Positions 29,693 through 40,474 of a stretch of 64,000 bases of DNA are shown here, in pieces. The notes under the pieces were generated by a model, which saw only the letters and a program-made list of their open reading frames with translations, was not told the origin of the DNA and did no database searches. The stretch comes from Macrosoma leucophasiata (lineage: Eukaryota > Arthropoda > Insecta > Lepidoptera > Hedylidae): contig JAWQUS010000017.1 in assembly GCA_036365455.1 (NCBI GenBank), positions 930,001 through 994,000 of the forward strand, written 5' to 3'. How positions within the stretch are numbered: position 1 is the stretch's first letter; every line of letters starts with the position of its first letter. The position numbers were made by a program, and so were the translations under genes.

Positions 29693-30587
29693 ATTTAAGA
29701 TACCTTACTTTGCTCCGGTTTCGACTGATATATTTGTAAAATATGTCGGGGATGGAGAACACAAACGTACTGACCTGACTAAGCCGATGATTATAGAAAC
29801 TCTTTATCAAAGTATTAAACATACCCAGTAGTTTGATTGACAAGTGTCATCAATGATACTTGACAGTTAAATTAGAATTTGGAAATGAGAAAATAAAAGA
29901 CGGTGGTCTGCGCCGGGTTCCTTGATATAATTCGATAACTCAATACTAATCGCGTAGTACTGAATTGATTGGCTGAAGAGATTTACAATGTGCAATAAAC
30001 ATATTTGTATTTGTATCCCCGGTCGTAAGAGTTTCTTGCCCGTTCTTCTCTGCCGGTGTAATCGAATGGGCGGATCTTTGGCAATAAACGACTCTTGCTT
30101 CATCTTCTGCCAAACCATGTGCTTTATTCCATCACCCGCTCGAGTACCCACCTATAGACGCCCACAAACACGAATAACATATCGGCTTAAGGAAAGACAC
30201 GCAGACAACACCACCTAGATGTCCTGATCTGAGGGGAGAGGCCTCCTGCCGACAAATATATAATGTGATAGTGGTGGCAAACTAGTATGCAATATACAGG
30301 TATTATTGTACCTCACGCTATGTGGTGCGTCAAGAAAAACAATAAAATTAAACACGAGCGGACCGAGACGCCCCAAGACCCAAAATTTTACGTGTAGGAA
30401 AAGTATCCTAAAATATATTTTCCTAGATTTTGTTACCCGACTTTCTCAAAATAGCAAGTATGTATAAACGCGCCAAATTACTGGTTTCTAGTATTAATAG
30501 TCTACGTGGATAGCTAAAGACAGACGGACGGACATGGCGAAACTATAAGGATACCCTGTAGGCTACGGGACCCTAACAAAAAACAAG
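29693..30587. other. No recognised gene; old repeat traces
   Basis: Short open frames have no family resemblance. 30240-30300 has weak Family A traces (GTGGCAAACTAGTATGCA). 30520-30590 (GACGGACATGGCGAAACTAT ... GGGACCCTAAC) looks like the end of another Family F-type copy directly before the next one. Confidence 0.45.
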
Positions 30588-31197
30588 TGCGAGTTCGACT
30601 CGCGTGGTGAGGGTTCCGTAATTTAAATAAATATTTTCGAAAATATTACAGATTTAAAATGCAGTTACATAGCGGTTACGGTGGTACCGGCAGAGGGGGT
30701 TATATTATTTTGAATACTCAAACTTCTTATAGGTTTTCCAGTAATCTATAGGCAAAGAACTATTTTCCACTTTTTTTTTCAAAATTTTAAGTTCTACTGA
30801 ACTTAAACTTTCCAAGTTTCCGAGATAGAAGGGGGGGAATGGTCAATTTTCGTCATTTTTCTTAAATAACTTCAAATTTGTTTATGCAAAAATTATAAAA
30901 AATATATATCTGAGATGCTGACAACAACCTCTTTCATTTGATATGTCACACGACACAGTTTTTTTTTAATTTTCTGATTTACCCCCCGAAAGTGGCCCCC
31001 CTGTTTAAATTTTATTATTTTACTTGACGTGTTCATCTTTGGGTCACCAATTTACATATATTCATCAAATTTCAACTCAATCGGTCGAGTAGTTTCGGAG
31101 CAAACTGACTGTGACAGACGGACAGACAGACAGACAGATGGACGCACGAGTGATCCTATAAGGGTTCTTTTTTTCCTTTTAAGGTACGGAACCCTAA
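30588..31197 (+). repeat. Family F repeat, continuous copy
   Basis: Starts GTGCGAGTTCGACTCGCGTG and GGGTTCCGTAATTT, and ends TTTAAGGTACGGAACCCTAA. The near-terminal GGGTTCCGTA and TACGGAACCC are inverted. It carries a (GACA)n microsatellite. It is the uninterrupted counterpart of the pieces at 2005-2500 and 4700-4975. Transposon class unknown. Confidence 0.85.
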
Positions 31198-31220
31198 CAA
31201 CCTATACAATACCTGTTGCC

Positions 31221-31270
31221 TACTTGCATTTTTAGTAGGTAAAATGTTATACCTACTAAAAATGCAAGTA
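31221..31270. repeat. Perfect 21-bp hairpin
   Basis: The arm TACTTGCATTTTTAGTAGGT (from 31221) and its inverse ACCTACTAAAAATGCAAGTA (to 31270) pair perfectly over 21 bp around the 8-nt loop AAATGTTA. Confidence 0.9.
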
Positions 31271-31282
31271 CCTACCTTCAAC

Positions 31283-31553
31283 GTGTTCTCAACCTTATCA
31301 ATTGCTGTTCGTTAGTCTCGCTAAAACTCGAGAACGGCTGGACTGATTTGGCTAATTTTGGTTTTGAATGATTTTTGTAAGTCCAGGAAAGGTTTCAAAG
31401 ATTATAAAATGTAAAAAAATTGAAGGGAAATAGTAAAAACCACAATTTTATTTTCCCATACAAATCTACGTATCCGTACGTACCTTATCAAACCTTTGAC
31501 ACATTATTTCATTCTGAGGCAACACGAAGTCTGCCGGGTCCGCTAGTTACATT
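31283..31553 (+). repeat. Family H repeat
   Basis: CAATTGCTGTTCGTTAGTCT, AACTCGAGAACGGCTGGACT and the end AGTCTGCCGGGTCCGCTAGT. Copies at 35874-36139 (reverse), 36140-36435 and 38110-38237. Confidence 0.85.
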
Positions 31554-31567
31554 AATATAAACGAGCA

Positions 31568-31719
31568 CAAATGTGTCCCTATCTGTCATTTCCTCAACAA
31601 TACACACTTTGATCGATATACATCTAAGGGATGCCCTTGTGATGTGACACCGAATGGGAAATATTTTCATATCCACAATATTACCTTTGAATCTCATCGA
31701 CAGGTCGCTTCTGTTGTAT
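31568..31719. repeat. Unclassified repeat, copy 2
   Basis: Diverged copy of 28840-28985, ending CTCATCGACAGGTCGCTTCT. Its last 24 bp recur at 32144-32167 after the Family A insertion. Confidence 0.7.
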
Positions 31720-31794
31720 CTCATTCGAATTTTCAATACACACTACAGCAATATTTTTGGTAACAATTTTGGTTTTAACAGAATCACTACTGGT

Positions 31795-32143
31795 GGTAGT
31801 TTTACTGGTGGTAGAGCTCCAGTGACGGAGCTCGCGGGCGTAGGCACCACCGCATTACCTAATATACTTGCTGCAAAATGGTAGTGTTCAGCACTATCGT
31901 GTTCCAGTCAGGTGGTAATGTACTTGCTGCAAAATTGTAGTGTTCAGCACTATCGTGTTCCAGTCAGGTGGTAATGTACGGCCCTGTAATTTCCGGCACA
32001 GAGATATAACACCTTCGGCCTCAGGAGTGGCAACGTATTTGCATTTTGACCTCTGGTCATTGTGTAAGTGTCTATAGGCTGCAGTTATCACTTCACATCA
32101 ATGTGAACTGCATGCCTGTTTGCCACTTTTATTTAATAAAAAA
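31795..32143 (+). repeat. Family A1 repeat with internal 56-bp tandem duplication
   Basis: Head CTGGTGGTAGAGCTCCAGTG, 3' end TGCCACTTTTATTTAATAAA. Units 31865-31920 and 31921-31976 are identical except for one base. It is flanked by a 24-bp direct repeat (31696-31719 and 32144-32167), the second copy directly abutting the A-rich end. Confidence 0.9.
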
Positions 32144-32177
32144 ATCGACAGGTCGCTTCTGTTGTATAATTACCTAC

Positions 32178-32414
32178 TTTTTTAATGTTTTGGAAGTGGC
32201 AGAGAAACATGTAGTTCACATTAATGTTAAGTGATAATTGCAGCCTATAGACACCTACAGAAAGGCCAGAGGTCAAAATACAGATGCGTTGCCACGCCTG
32301 AGACCTTAGATGTTGTGTCTCTGTGATAGTTATTACGGGGCCATACATTACCATCTAACCGGAACACGATAGTGCTGAACATTACCATTTAGATAGCAGA
32401 TAAATTAGGTAATG
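32178..32414 (-). repeat. Family A2 repeat
   Basis: TGTTTTGGAAGTGGCAGAGA, CAGCCTATAGACACCTACAG, TGTGATAGTTATTACGGGGC and CACGATAGTGCTGAACATTA. The head is cut off by the next fragment. Confidence 0.82.
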
Positions 32415-32660
32415 AAAAAGAAATAGAAATAGAAATAGTTTATTTTTTGACACACACACACACAAAATAAACAAATGATAATAATAATAAAAAAATAATA
32501 ATAAAAACAGAAACAACTTAACACAACTACCGGCATGATGTATGTGTGAGACCAAAAAAAATGGTACCCATCTCAGCTGATTGCTGTAGTTGGCACTACA
32601 GCGCTGGTGTTCCGATAGGACCACCGTAGGTGGCTTTGCGAACTACAAGCCGCCCAACTA
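32415..32660 (-). repeat. LINE 3' end fragment (probable)
   Basis: AAATAGAAATAGTTTATTTT followed by (CA)n and AATAATAATAATAAAA tracts, then GCACTACAGCGCTGGTGTTC. This resembles inverted 3' ends of common LINEs. No coding remains. Confidence 0.45.
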
Positions 32661-32744
32661 CATAAAACTTCCATGCATACTAATGTTATATTTATATACA
32701 AAGTTACGTAATATTACATAAATATAGATAAATAAATAAATTAT

Positions 32745-32995
32745 TAGTAATGCGGTGGTGTCTATGCCCTCGAGCTCCTACACTGGAACTCTACCACTAG
32801 CGAGATGCCGATGCGTTTCAACCCCTGATATATTAGTTGTTACGACAGTTATTAGGTACGGGGCTAAATATTACTATCTAACACAATGAACACTACCATT
32901 TGGCGGCAGATAGAATAGGTAATGCGGTGGTGCCTACGGCCGTGAACTTCGTCAATAGAGAACTCTATTCCCACCATCAGTAAATATTGTAAATT
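32745..32995 (-). repeat. Family A2 repeat fragments (two heads in series)
   Basis: 32745-32800 (GCGGTGGTGTCTATGCCCTC ... CTACCACTAG) and 32810-32993 (CACTACCATTTGGCGGCAGA ... CCCACCATCAGTAAAT) are two partial copies in the same orientation. Confidence 0.75.
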
Positions 32996-33002
32996 AGTGT
33001 TG

Positions 33003-33620
33003 CTAAACTCGATAGTTGCACTATCGATAGTTGACCCTGAAAATCAGTCGACAGCGCGATAGAACTATCGAAACTGTAGACCCTTGACGATACTATAGAT
33101 AGTATCGATTGTTAAAAATAAGCAATACTATTAACAAAGATCAATAGAATCGATAGTATTGAAATTGAAAAGAATTTATTTGCACAGACTGAAGACACAG
33201 TACATACAGACAGACATTAATTAAATAAGGGTTAAAGACACAAAATTAAAACATAGAAAAGAAAACAAAAAAAAAATGTAAATAAACTGGACCTACCAGA
33301 GATGCATGAGACTTAAAACTACCCGTAACACACCCTAATAAACTGTGTCTCTCGCCTGTACCAAAAAGGTTCGAATTCAGCTTTGTGTATTGTTATAAAC
33401 ACTATCAGTACTATCGATGCTTCCGATAGTATGCGTGTCAATAGTATCGATACTATCAATAGGATCGATACTATCGAAACTATCGAAGCTATCGATACTA
33501 TTGACACACATACTATCGATAGTATCGATAGTGTTTATATGCAGCATGTCGATATTTTCGATAGTCCTATCGATAGTGTGTTATTTCGAGGTCACGATAG
33601 ATCACAATACTATCGATTGC
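33003..33620. repeat. Cluster of TATCGATA / CGATA motifs, split by a LINE-tail-like insert
   Basis: More than twenty CGATA or TATCG words occur at 33010-33150 and 33405-33620, many inside palindromes such as ACTATCGATAGT. The part between (about 33150-33400) lacks them and looks like an inverted LINE 3' end (GAAAAGAATTTATTTGCACA). The translated frames are low-complexity artefacts. Confidence 0.75.
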
Positions 33621-34045
33621 AGACTATTACTACGGCAACAACACTATTGTAAATCTATTTTCAAAAATACAAGACATTTAAAATGTAAATGGGTAGGATA
33701 TCGCGCCACGGTAAGGACGTGCCGCGTTAAGTATTCTAGTTGCAGCTGACTCGTATCATGAGCGTACACTGAGCTAAGTAAATAGCAAACCGATTTTTGT
33801 ATTTTGTGTGGCTGAAGAGTTCCCAGTGTAGGAGCTCGAGGGCAGAGAATATGTAATAATACTACGTATAAAATGGACACTTCGACGTCCCGCCCGATTT
33901 CCCCGCCTCACCCAACCTCCTCCCCTCTTATGGGAGACGGTTGGTATTTTCTACGTGCTACGCACACAGGTGCACTTGTAAATACACGTCACTGATTGAT
34001 GTACAGAGAGGTAATAGAGACTAAATTAAGCGTTGGTATGGAATT
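33621..34045. other. No recognised feature
   Basis: No coding or repeat signal that I can name. A short Family A trace, CCCAGTGTAGGAGCTCGAGG, is near 33822. Confidence 0.4.
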
Positions 34046-34325
34046 TAGACGGAGTGTCCGCGGTGTGTCGAGGACGTAGGCAACAGCGCATGACGTAACC
34101 TATCTGCCCCTAAATGATAGTGTTCGGCGCTATCGTGTTCCGGTTAGTTGGTAATGTATGGTCCCGTAATATCACAGAGACATGAAAGCTTAGGTCTCAG
34201 AAGTGGCAACGCATCTACATTTTCATCTCTGGTTTTTATGTAGATGTCCTTAGACTGCAGTTATAACTTAACATCAATGTGAGCTGCATGCTTGTTTGCC
34301 ACCTTCCTTACATAAAAAAAAAACA
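34046..34325 (+). repeat. Family A2 repeat, diverged
   Basis: AGTGTTCGGCGCTATCGTGT, TCCGGTTAGTTGGTAATGTA, TAATATCACAGAGACATGAA and TGCATGCTTGTTTGCCACCT, then poly(A). The head is degenerate. Confidence 0.8.
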
Positions 34326-34603
34326 TTCAAGTTAACTTGAGGATACTAAGTTATCTGTCTGGCTGTAGGTATGTTGTAACTGAAAGTTCTAGACCAATAG
34401 AGTTGAAATTTGGTACATATCCCTAAATCAGTGCCCTAAACGTTACCTACGTAACGTAAATATATTAGATTTTTAAAGCAAAACGTTTTATAACTTTTTT
34501 ATGTTAGTAAAACACACTCGGCTGACCAAAAGCGTGACGTGTAGGTATGTCACACGAATCCTCCCCCCCAATAACGACAAACTGTTTAGCATCTATACAA
34601 ATA

Positions 34604-34930
34604 AATAATAAATAAATTTGGAGTGTCTGTTTGTTATATTAAAATAACCGCTTTTTACTAAATGGATATGTATGTATACACGGATACACGGTACATATAC
34701 CAAAACAACATTTTCTACAATTTTTGTCTGTCTGTCTATTTGTTTGTTCCCGCTAATCTCGAGAACGGCTGGGCCGATTTTGACGGGACTTTCACTGGCA
34801 GATAGCTGATGTAATAAGGAGTAACTTAGGCTACTTTTATACTAGCTGCGCCTACGACTTCGTCCGGGTGGATACTGAACAATCATATTTTTTCTCACGT
34901 GGACGAAGTCGCAGGCACAGCTAGTCGGTA
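34604..34930 (+). repeat. Family G repeat
   Basis: AAATTTGGAGTGTCTGTTTG, AATAACCGCTTTTTACTAAA, CTCGAGAACGGCTGGGCCGA and the end GTCGCAGGCACAGCTAGT. Confidence 0.85.
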
Positions 34931-35319
34931 ATAAACGCTATGGCTACTCCGCTTCGGTCGACCGATGGCCCGTCTTGCTTTATTTGCCGTTGCATTGTAA
35001 CTTTGTGAAAGCGAGTCAGCAGACAGTTTTTTTTTATTTTGTAGCAATATTGCTATCCCTAAACAGGCACATTCTGTTGCTTCTTATATTTTCATATATC
35101 TCCTAGTTATTTCAACATGAAACATTATTTCATTTTCTCCCAGTGTACACTGACCTCAACGAGAGTATATATTGAGTATAATATACCGTCGCATTTCGCT
35201 CAGGGACTGCGGGTGTCACGTTAAAGTTTACGACGGACCTGATTGTGTCGATGATTAGTAGACGAAGTGGTCAGTAGGGATCACTGGTGGATAAACAAAC
35301 TGTTTTGATTTTCTAAGGC

Positions 35320-35440
35320 TGGGTTGCACCACCTTTAACTTTAACAAACATAAAGTAAAAGTAAAAAATAAATGTTGCATTATTTAAAAAACTGTTATAT
35401 GACGTCATAACTTTAACTGGCCGTGTTGTGCGACACTTAA
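35320..35440. repeat. One end of a short DNA-transposon-like repeat
   Basis: GGCTGGGTTGCACCACCTTT followed by AACTTTAAC words. I recall GGCTGGGTTGCACCA as a common MITE end in Lepidoptera. The opposite end is not seen. Confidence 0.4.
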
Positions 35441-35467
35441 TTATTAATAGTACTTACACGATCTACA

Positions 35468-35747
35468 TCAGCTATCTGCCAGTGAAAGTCCCGTCAAAAT
35501 TGGTCCCGCCATTTATTCGTATTTATGTATAGATGTATAGATAAAAGTAGTCTAAGTTACTCCTTATTACATCAGCTATCTACTCCTGTAAGTCCCGTCA
35601 AAATCGGCCCACCCGTTCTCGAGATTAGCGGGAACAAACAGACAGACAGACAATAATTGTAGAAAATGTTGTTTTGGTATATGTACCGTGTATACATACA
35701 TATCCATTTAGTAAAAAGCGGTTATTTTAATATTACAGCAAGAGCCC
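35468..35747 (-). repeat. Family G repeat
   Basis: ATCAGCTATCTGCCAGTGAA twice in diverged form, GCCCACCCGTTCTCGAGATT and AGTAAAAAGCGGTTATTTTA. The first ~100 bp looks like a partial second copy. Confidence 0.8.
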
Positions 35748-35873
35748 TGGTACTCATTACACAAGTTTAACCGAACTTCCAGGTGTTCAACAAATTCCAT
35801 TGTACAAACAATATTTTGTTACTACCAGTTTGTGATAAAATGTTCTTGTGTCAATAAATTATAGTTTATTATT

Positions 35874-36139
35874 ACTAGCTGACCCGGCAAACTTCGTATT
35901 GCCTCAGAATGAAATAATATGTCAAAGGGTAAAAACACTTTTTACCTTTATTCCGACGTTTCGACTCGGTTGCACAAGCCGTGGTCTATACCGCAACCCA
36001 ATATCTATACCGCGTCACGACCCGATTCGTAAAATGAGTGAAATGAGTGTTAAACGCGAGTGTTTTAAAAGTTATAATATGTCAAAGGTTTGATGAATAC
36101 AGGCTATTTGTATGGGAAAATGAAATTGTGGTTTTTACT
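35874..36139 (-). repeat. Family H repeat, interrupted by a small insertion
   Basis: ACTAGCTGACCCGGCAAACT, TTGCCTCAGAATGAAATAAT at the left and TACAGGCTATTTGTATGGGA at the right are the inverse of the H terminal part. Between them is the insert at 35929-36073. Confidence 0.8.
35929..36073 (+). mobile_element. Small insertion with 15-bp target duplication
   Basis: ATAATATGTCAAAGG occurs at 35914-35928 and 36074-36088. The 145-bp insert contains CCAATATCTATACCGCGTCA, CGACCCGATTCGTAAAATGA and GTTAAACGCGAGTGTTTTAA, shared with the insert at 44976-45072. Confidence 0.85.
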
Positions 36140-36435
36140 AGTTCGTTAGTCTCACTAAAACTCGAGAACGGCTGAACCGATTTAACTAATTTTGTTTTTG
36201 AATCATTTTTGGAAGTCCAGGGAAGGTTTATAAGGTAAGCATTGAAAAGGTTTAATATGAAGATTGAAGGGAAATAGTATATACATATTCCACAATTACA
36301 TAAACACAATTTCATTTTCGCATTCAAATAGTTTATATCAAACCTTTGACACATTATTTCATTGTGAGGCCTGAAGGTTCAGGTTGAAGTTCAGGCCTGA
36401 AGGTTCAGGTTGAAGTTTGCCAGGTCAGCCAGTTT
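36140..36435 (+). repeat. Family H repeat with a 26-bp tandem duplication
   Basis: TTCGTTAGTCTCACTAAAAC through GGAAGTCCAGGGAAGGTTTA to GCCAGGTCAGCCAG. Units 36367-36392 and 36393-36418 are identical but for the last base. With the copy just upstream it forms an inverted H-H pair. Confidence 0.85.
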
Positions 36436-38105
36436 TTTTATAAAATCTATTGGTGTCTAAATATGCAAAGGGTTTCGTTTTATGGCACCATATAAACAAA
36501 ACAAGAACCTCTAAAACCTTTTCAATCGTAAATAAAATTCCATAATTCCAGTACTGCCCACAACTTTCGGACTGAACACAAAGCGATAAAAAACTCAAAT
36601 TAAAAAAGTTTCTGTAATCAAAATAACTTGTACCTAACAAACTTTTTTGAAAGAATAAGACAATCGGCATCCGATATGAGGTCAGTGAATTAGACCGGAA
36701 ATAAAAACGAATAAGAAATTATTTAAAATGGACACAAAATAATAAATAAATTATTTCCACCAACCCGCATTGGAGCAGCGTGGTGGAGTAAGCTCCAGGC
36801 CTCCTTCCAAAATGGGGAGAGACTTGTGCCCAGCCGTGGGACCTATAATGGGTCGCCATTATTATTTTTATTACTATAAAATGATAAAACCACTTTTTCC
36901 TGTACTTGGTTTTAAAAAAATTGTAGGCTCCGTAGTTTCTGAAAACAGGGAGGTCGTCTATTTTAATAGATGACTTCATAACTACCTTATATTAACATTA
37001 TTTTAAAAACACGGTCAAAATAATTTAACTCCTGTTGTTGTGGTTTAAGCTACCGAGATTATATAAAAGAAAATCTGCACTCTAAGATACGAGAATTTTG
37101 TCACCCAGGTCATTTAAAAAGGTAACTCCAAATTTTTACCAACTTCCAACATTATTTTGTAACCCTTTGTTGCCAAAATTCTTTGACAGATAGTATAAAT
37201 AGTTGCGTTTACGATAAAATTATGAAAATAATAAGGTACATTTCGGTTAGGGTTGAGTTATTTGATGTTCGAAACTGCTCTAAAATTATGTTTCCTAACA
37301 AATCTTATACATTACTACAGAAAATACAAACGTATACATTTATTAATTTAAAACACAAACATTTTTTCTTATCAAACCTCCCCCCCGCCCCCTCTGCCTT
37401 CACACACACACGTGTGTGTATATTTATGTATATTATAGGTATAAGACAAAAAATCTGTAGACCATCAAACCGGAGATCTCAATGAAATAAGACTGTCACT
37501 ATCAAAATTTAAATTTATTAAATAATGCGGAACCGCATTGACTACTTAATTAATCTATTATAAGGACAGCCTTTTTTTCATCACACACTTTTTTAACAGG
37601 GTCATTGCGATACTATTTTCAATTAAAGCCTTTTTTCATCAGTCGCTAGAACTCTACAACCAGCAATACATATTTCTTGCAGCGAGCTATTTCAGGTGCA
37701 AAAGTAACGCTAAAGTAAGTTCTTTATAATAACAAAACGTCAAGATAATGAAAGAATAAAACGACAAAACGCCGTATTATTTTACTAATAACCATCTCTC
37801 ATCTCTGCCAATACATTTTACAGTGTCTGTAGACCATTCTTTATCCGAGCTACTTGCAGCCAGTTTTTTTTCTTACCGGATGACATTTTCAAAGGCTTTC
37901 AAAGACGCGACGTCCGGGAGAATGGTTGAATAAAAAAGATCACAGTTTTATAACAAGGCTTTTTCTTTATGATGTAAGTATTTTATGGTAAGATGGGATC
38001 GAAGATGAATCCAGAATTTCACATGCATTATTTGTGTAGTATTTACTACAAATTATTAATTTGGAAATAAGACATTCTACTGATAGACATACATCAGTGT
38101 ATATA
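36436..38105. other. No recognised gene; one LINE 3' end
   Basis: 36760-36860 (CACCAACCCGCATTGGAGCA ... CCCAGCCGTGGGACCTATAA) is the 3' end of a common LINE, plus orientation; related sequence, inverted, is at 47810-47870. Otherwise AT-rich with open frames of chance length, including one of 100 codons at 37183-37485. Confidence 0.45.
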
Positions 38106-38109
38106 TAAA

Positions 38110-38237
38110 AATCAATTGCTGTTCGTTAGTCTCGGTAAAAATCGAGAACGACTACTGATTTGGCTAATTTTGGTTTTGAATGATTTTTGGAAGTGCAGCG
38201 AAGGTGTAAGAGGTAAAGTTTGCCGGGTCAGCTAGAA
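38110..38237 (+). repeat. Family H repeat with internal deletion
   Basis: CAATTGCTGTTCGTTAGTCT, TTTGGCTAATTTTGGTTTTG, then directly AAGTTTGCCGGGTCAGCTAG. The middle is missing. Confidence 0.82.
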
Positions 38238-38569
38238 CGATATATATTTATTCTCAGTTCAGACATTCTTGATTATTATAATTGTTTTCAGTTTGCGAAC
38301 AGAACAAATAAAAAAATATTTCCTATGTTTCATTACTGTTGAAAGCAAATCGTTCTGCCTTCGCTTAAATTTTTTTAATAAAAACCATCACTTAAATTTC
38401 ATGTTGTATATATCTGCACAAAAACCAAAGATAAAAATGCAGATGCTTCGCCACGCGTGAAGTCTAAGTTATTTCCCCTATAAGAGACTGGAGCATAAAA
38501 TATTGATTGTATGTTTTTGATTAAAAATATTTCCTTAATTTTTTAACTTAAAACCTGACTCTATTTTGA

Positions 38570-38790
38570 CAATTTAGTAAACACCAATTTTCCTCGCGAC
38601 TTCGTCCGCGTATACTTTTAATCATTGCAAATTATAGCCTATTAAATATGTTATTTCAATGTGTAACCTATATATAAATTATGTAAAGTTTCATCCAAAT
38701 CAGTCCAGTAGTTGTTTGGTAAAAGAGTAACACGGATGTTCCATCCATCTATCCATCCATACTCACAAACTTTCGCATGTGTGTGTATAA
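38570..38790 (-). repeat. Dispersed repeat with CCAAATCAGTCCAGTAG motif
   Basis: CTCGCGACTTCGTCCGCGTA, AAAGTTTCATCCAAATCAGT and the end ACTCACAAACTTTCGCATGT form a familiar lepidopteran dispersed repeat of unknown class. Confidence 0.5.
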
Positions 38791-38811
38791 AAATTTTGTT
38801 GTGTTTTATGT

Positions 38812-39097
38812 TTTACTGGTTGTAGAGCTCCAGTGACGGAGTTCGAGGGTATAGACACCATCGCATTACCTAATATACTTGCCGCTAGATAGTAGTGTTC
38901 AGCACTATCGTGTTCCGGTCAGGTGGTAATGTACGGCCCTGTAATTTCCGGCACAGAGGCATAACACCTTAGGCCTCAGGAGTGATAACGCATCTGCATT
39001 TTGACCTTGGTCTTTGTGTGAGTGTCTCTAGGCTGCAGTCATCATTTAACATCAATGTGAACTGCATGCTTGTTTGCCCCTTCCATAACATTAAAAA
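38812..39097 (+). repeat. Family A1 repeat, nearly full length
   Basis: CTGGTTGTAGAGCTCCAGTG to CTGCATGCTTGTTTGCCCCT, then an A-rich end. Confidence 0.88.
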
Positions 39098-40470
39098 ATT
39101 ACATATTTTTAATCGAATATAATAGTTTTGCAATTAGTCTATGTTTTGGCGTTTTGAGAGCATACAGATGATTGACAGAATAGTGTACCAGTGAACCCAG
39201 AACCTGTTACAATAAAAAATAGCACTAAACTAAAAGAAAGAAAGAAAAATGTATTTACTAAATACAACTAAAACAAAATAACAGTAAACACCTGTAGGAA
39301 GGCCTGTAGAAGATATTTTAGAATTACAATACAATTGACCATAAAAAAATTCGACCAATCCATTTAGGTGTCTGACACTGTAATATTGTTAATTCAGCGA
39401 CACAAAATCGGATGGAAAACACTTTTTTCAATCTTAACCTAATCATGAGTAAATCCCAAGCCAACAGGTGGCCGTTCCCAATTGTTTTAGGACAGCACCC
39501 CAAAAACCAGCCATTGTCTTTGAATGAAAGGCTAGTGTTTCTCATTAAACCGCACTTATTTCCCCCTTGACGTTCACCGATTCTCTAACTTTAGCTAATT
39601 CGTCAAGAACTCCAACTCTATTCACATATCCATACAGTCCAAATTTGATCACGGCCCAAATATTCCAAAGGTTCACTGGTAATGAAACAGTGTATTTTCT
39701 TAGGGATTTGCTTCTTCAGCGATGTCTTGTTAGGTATAATGACGGTGACTTTGCATTGAACGGGAATTGGTCTGTCGAATATCGAGGGTCAATGAGTAAC
39801 CTTTAGGGTCGATTCTTGATGAATACTTAACCTTTGCCTCAGTTTGATAAGTTCGTTAACGTTGTTGATGAAGTTTGGGCAGTTGACCCAATTTGATAGT
39901 TCAATGTTGTCGTGAAGACGGCTATTTGTGGGTCGTGCTAGCTTATTTTCTGATGAAATTTTCGTGTACATGATAGTAATTTTATCACTCTTACGTGTTC
40001 GTGTCGTTATCGTTTGAGTGGAAAAGTTATAACAGATTAGTTCAACATGGAAAGATACCAACTTAACAGACTATTAATTTATGCATGGCAGATTTCCAGC
40101 GGTGGATTATAGATCTCGAATATATGGGCATGCATTACATGATGCCATGATGCACTACATTACATGATCTTTATATTCCTAAGCACTATAATTATTATCA
40201 TAGATCATTCTCTGTAAACGAAATCCGTAAAGGGTCGTGGCACGATTTGTAGAGGATAATGAAAAAAAGGGACATGGTAAAATACTATCTGGTGACTTTG
40301 AAATATTATCTTCACTAAGATAATTCAAGGTATTTATAATATTTTCAACTCTCTGAGATTAAGATATTGATGGAGTGCTTGTACTGTTTTATACATTTTT
40401 TAAAGATATAACTATAACTTAACCCGCTGCTTGACTGCTGGGTCTCCCGTTTGTAATATTTTTATAGAAA
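39098..40470. other. No recognised gene or repeat
   Basis: Minus-strand frames at 39324-39545 and 39789-40061 and intervening sequence look locally coding-like but carry several stops and match no family that I recognise. Confidence 0.35.
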
Positions 40471-40474
40471 AATA

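Noticed and set aside
33383..33749. Open frames reading repeated SIVSI or TIDTI peptides
   Set aside because: They are translations of the TATCGATA-type repeat and have no real coding signal.
37183..37485. A 100-codon open frame
   Set aside because: Low-complexity, AT-rich composition, no family resemblance, and no splice or repeat context to support a gene.
39324..40061. Minus-strand coding-like block with several frames of 70-90 codons
   Set aside because: Stops and frame changes interrupt it, no domain was recognised and such lengths occur by chance in 64 kb. Left as unassigned sequence.
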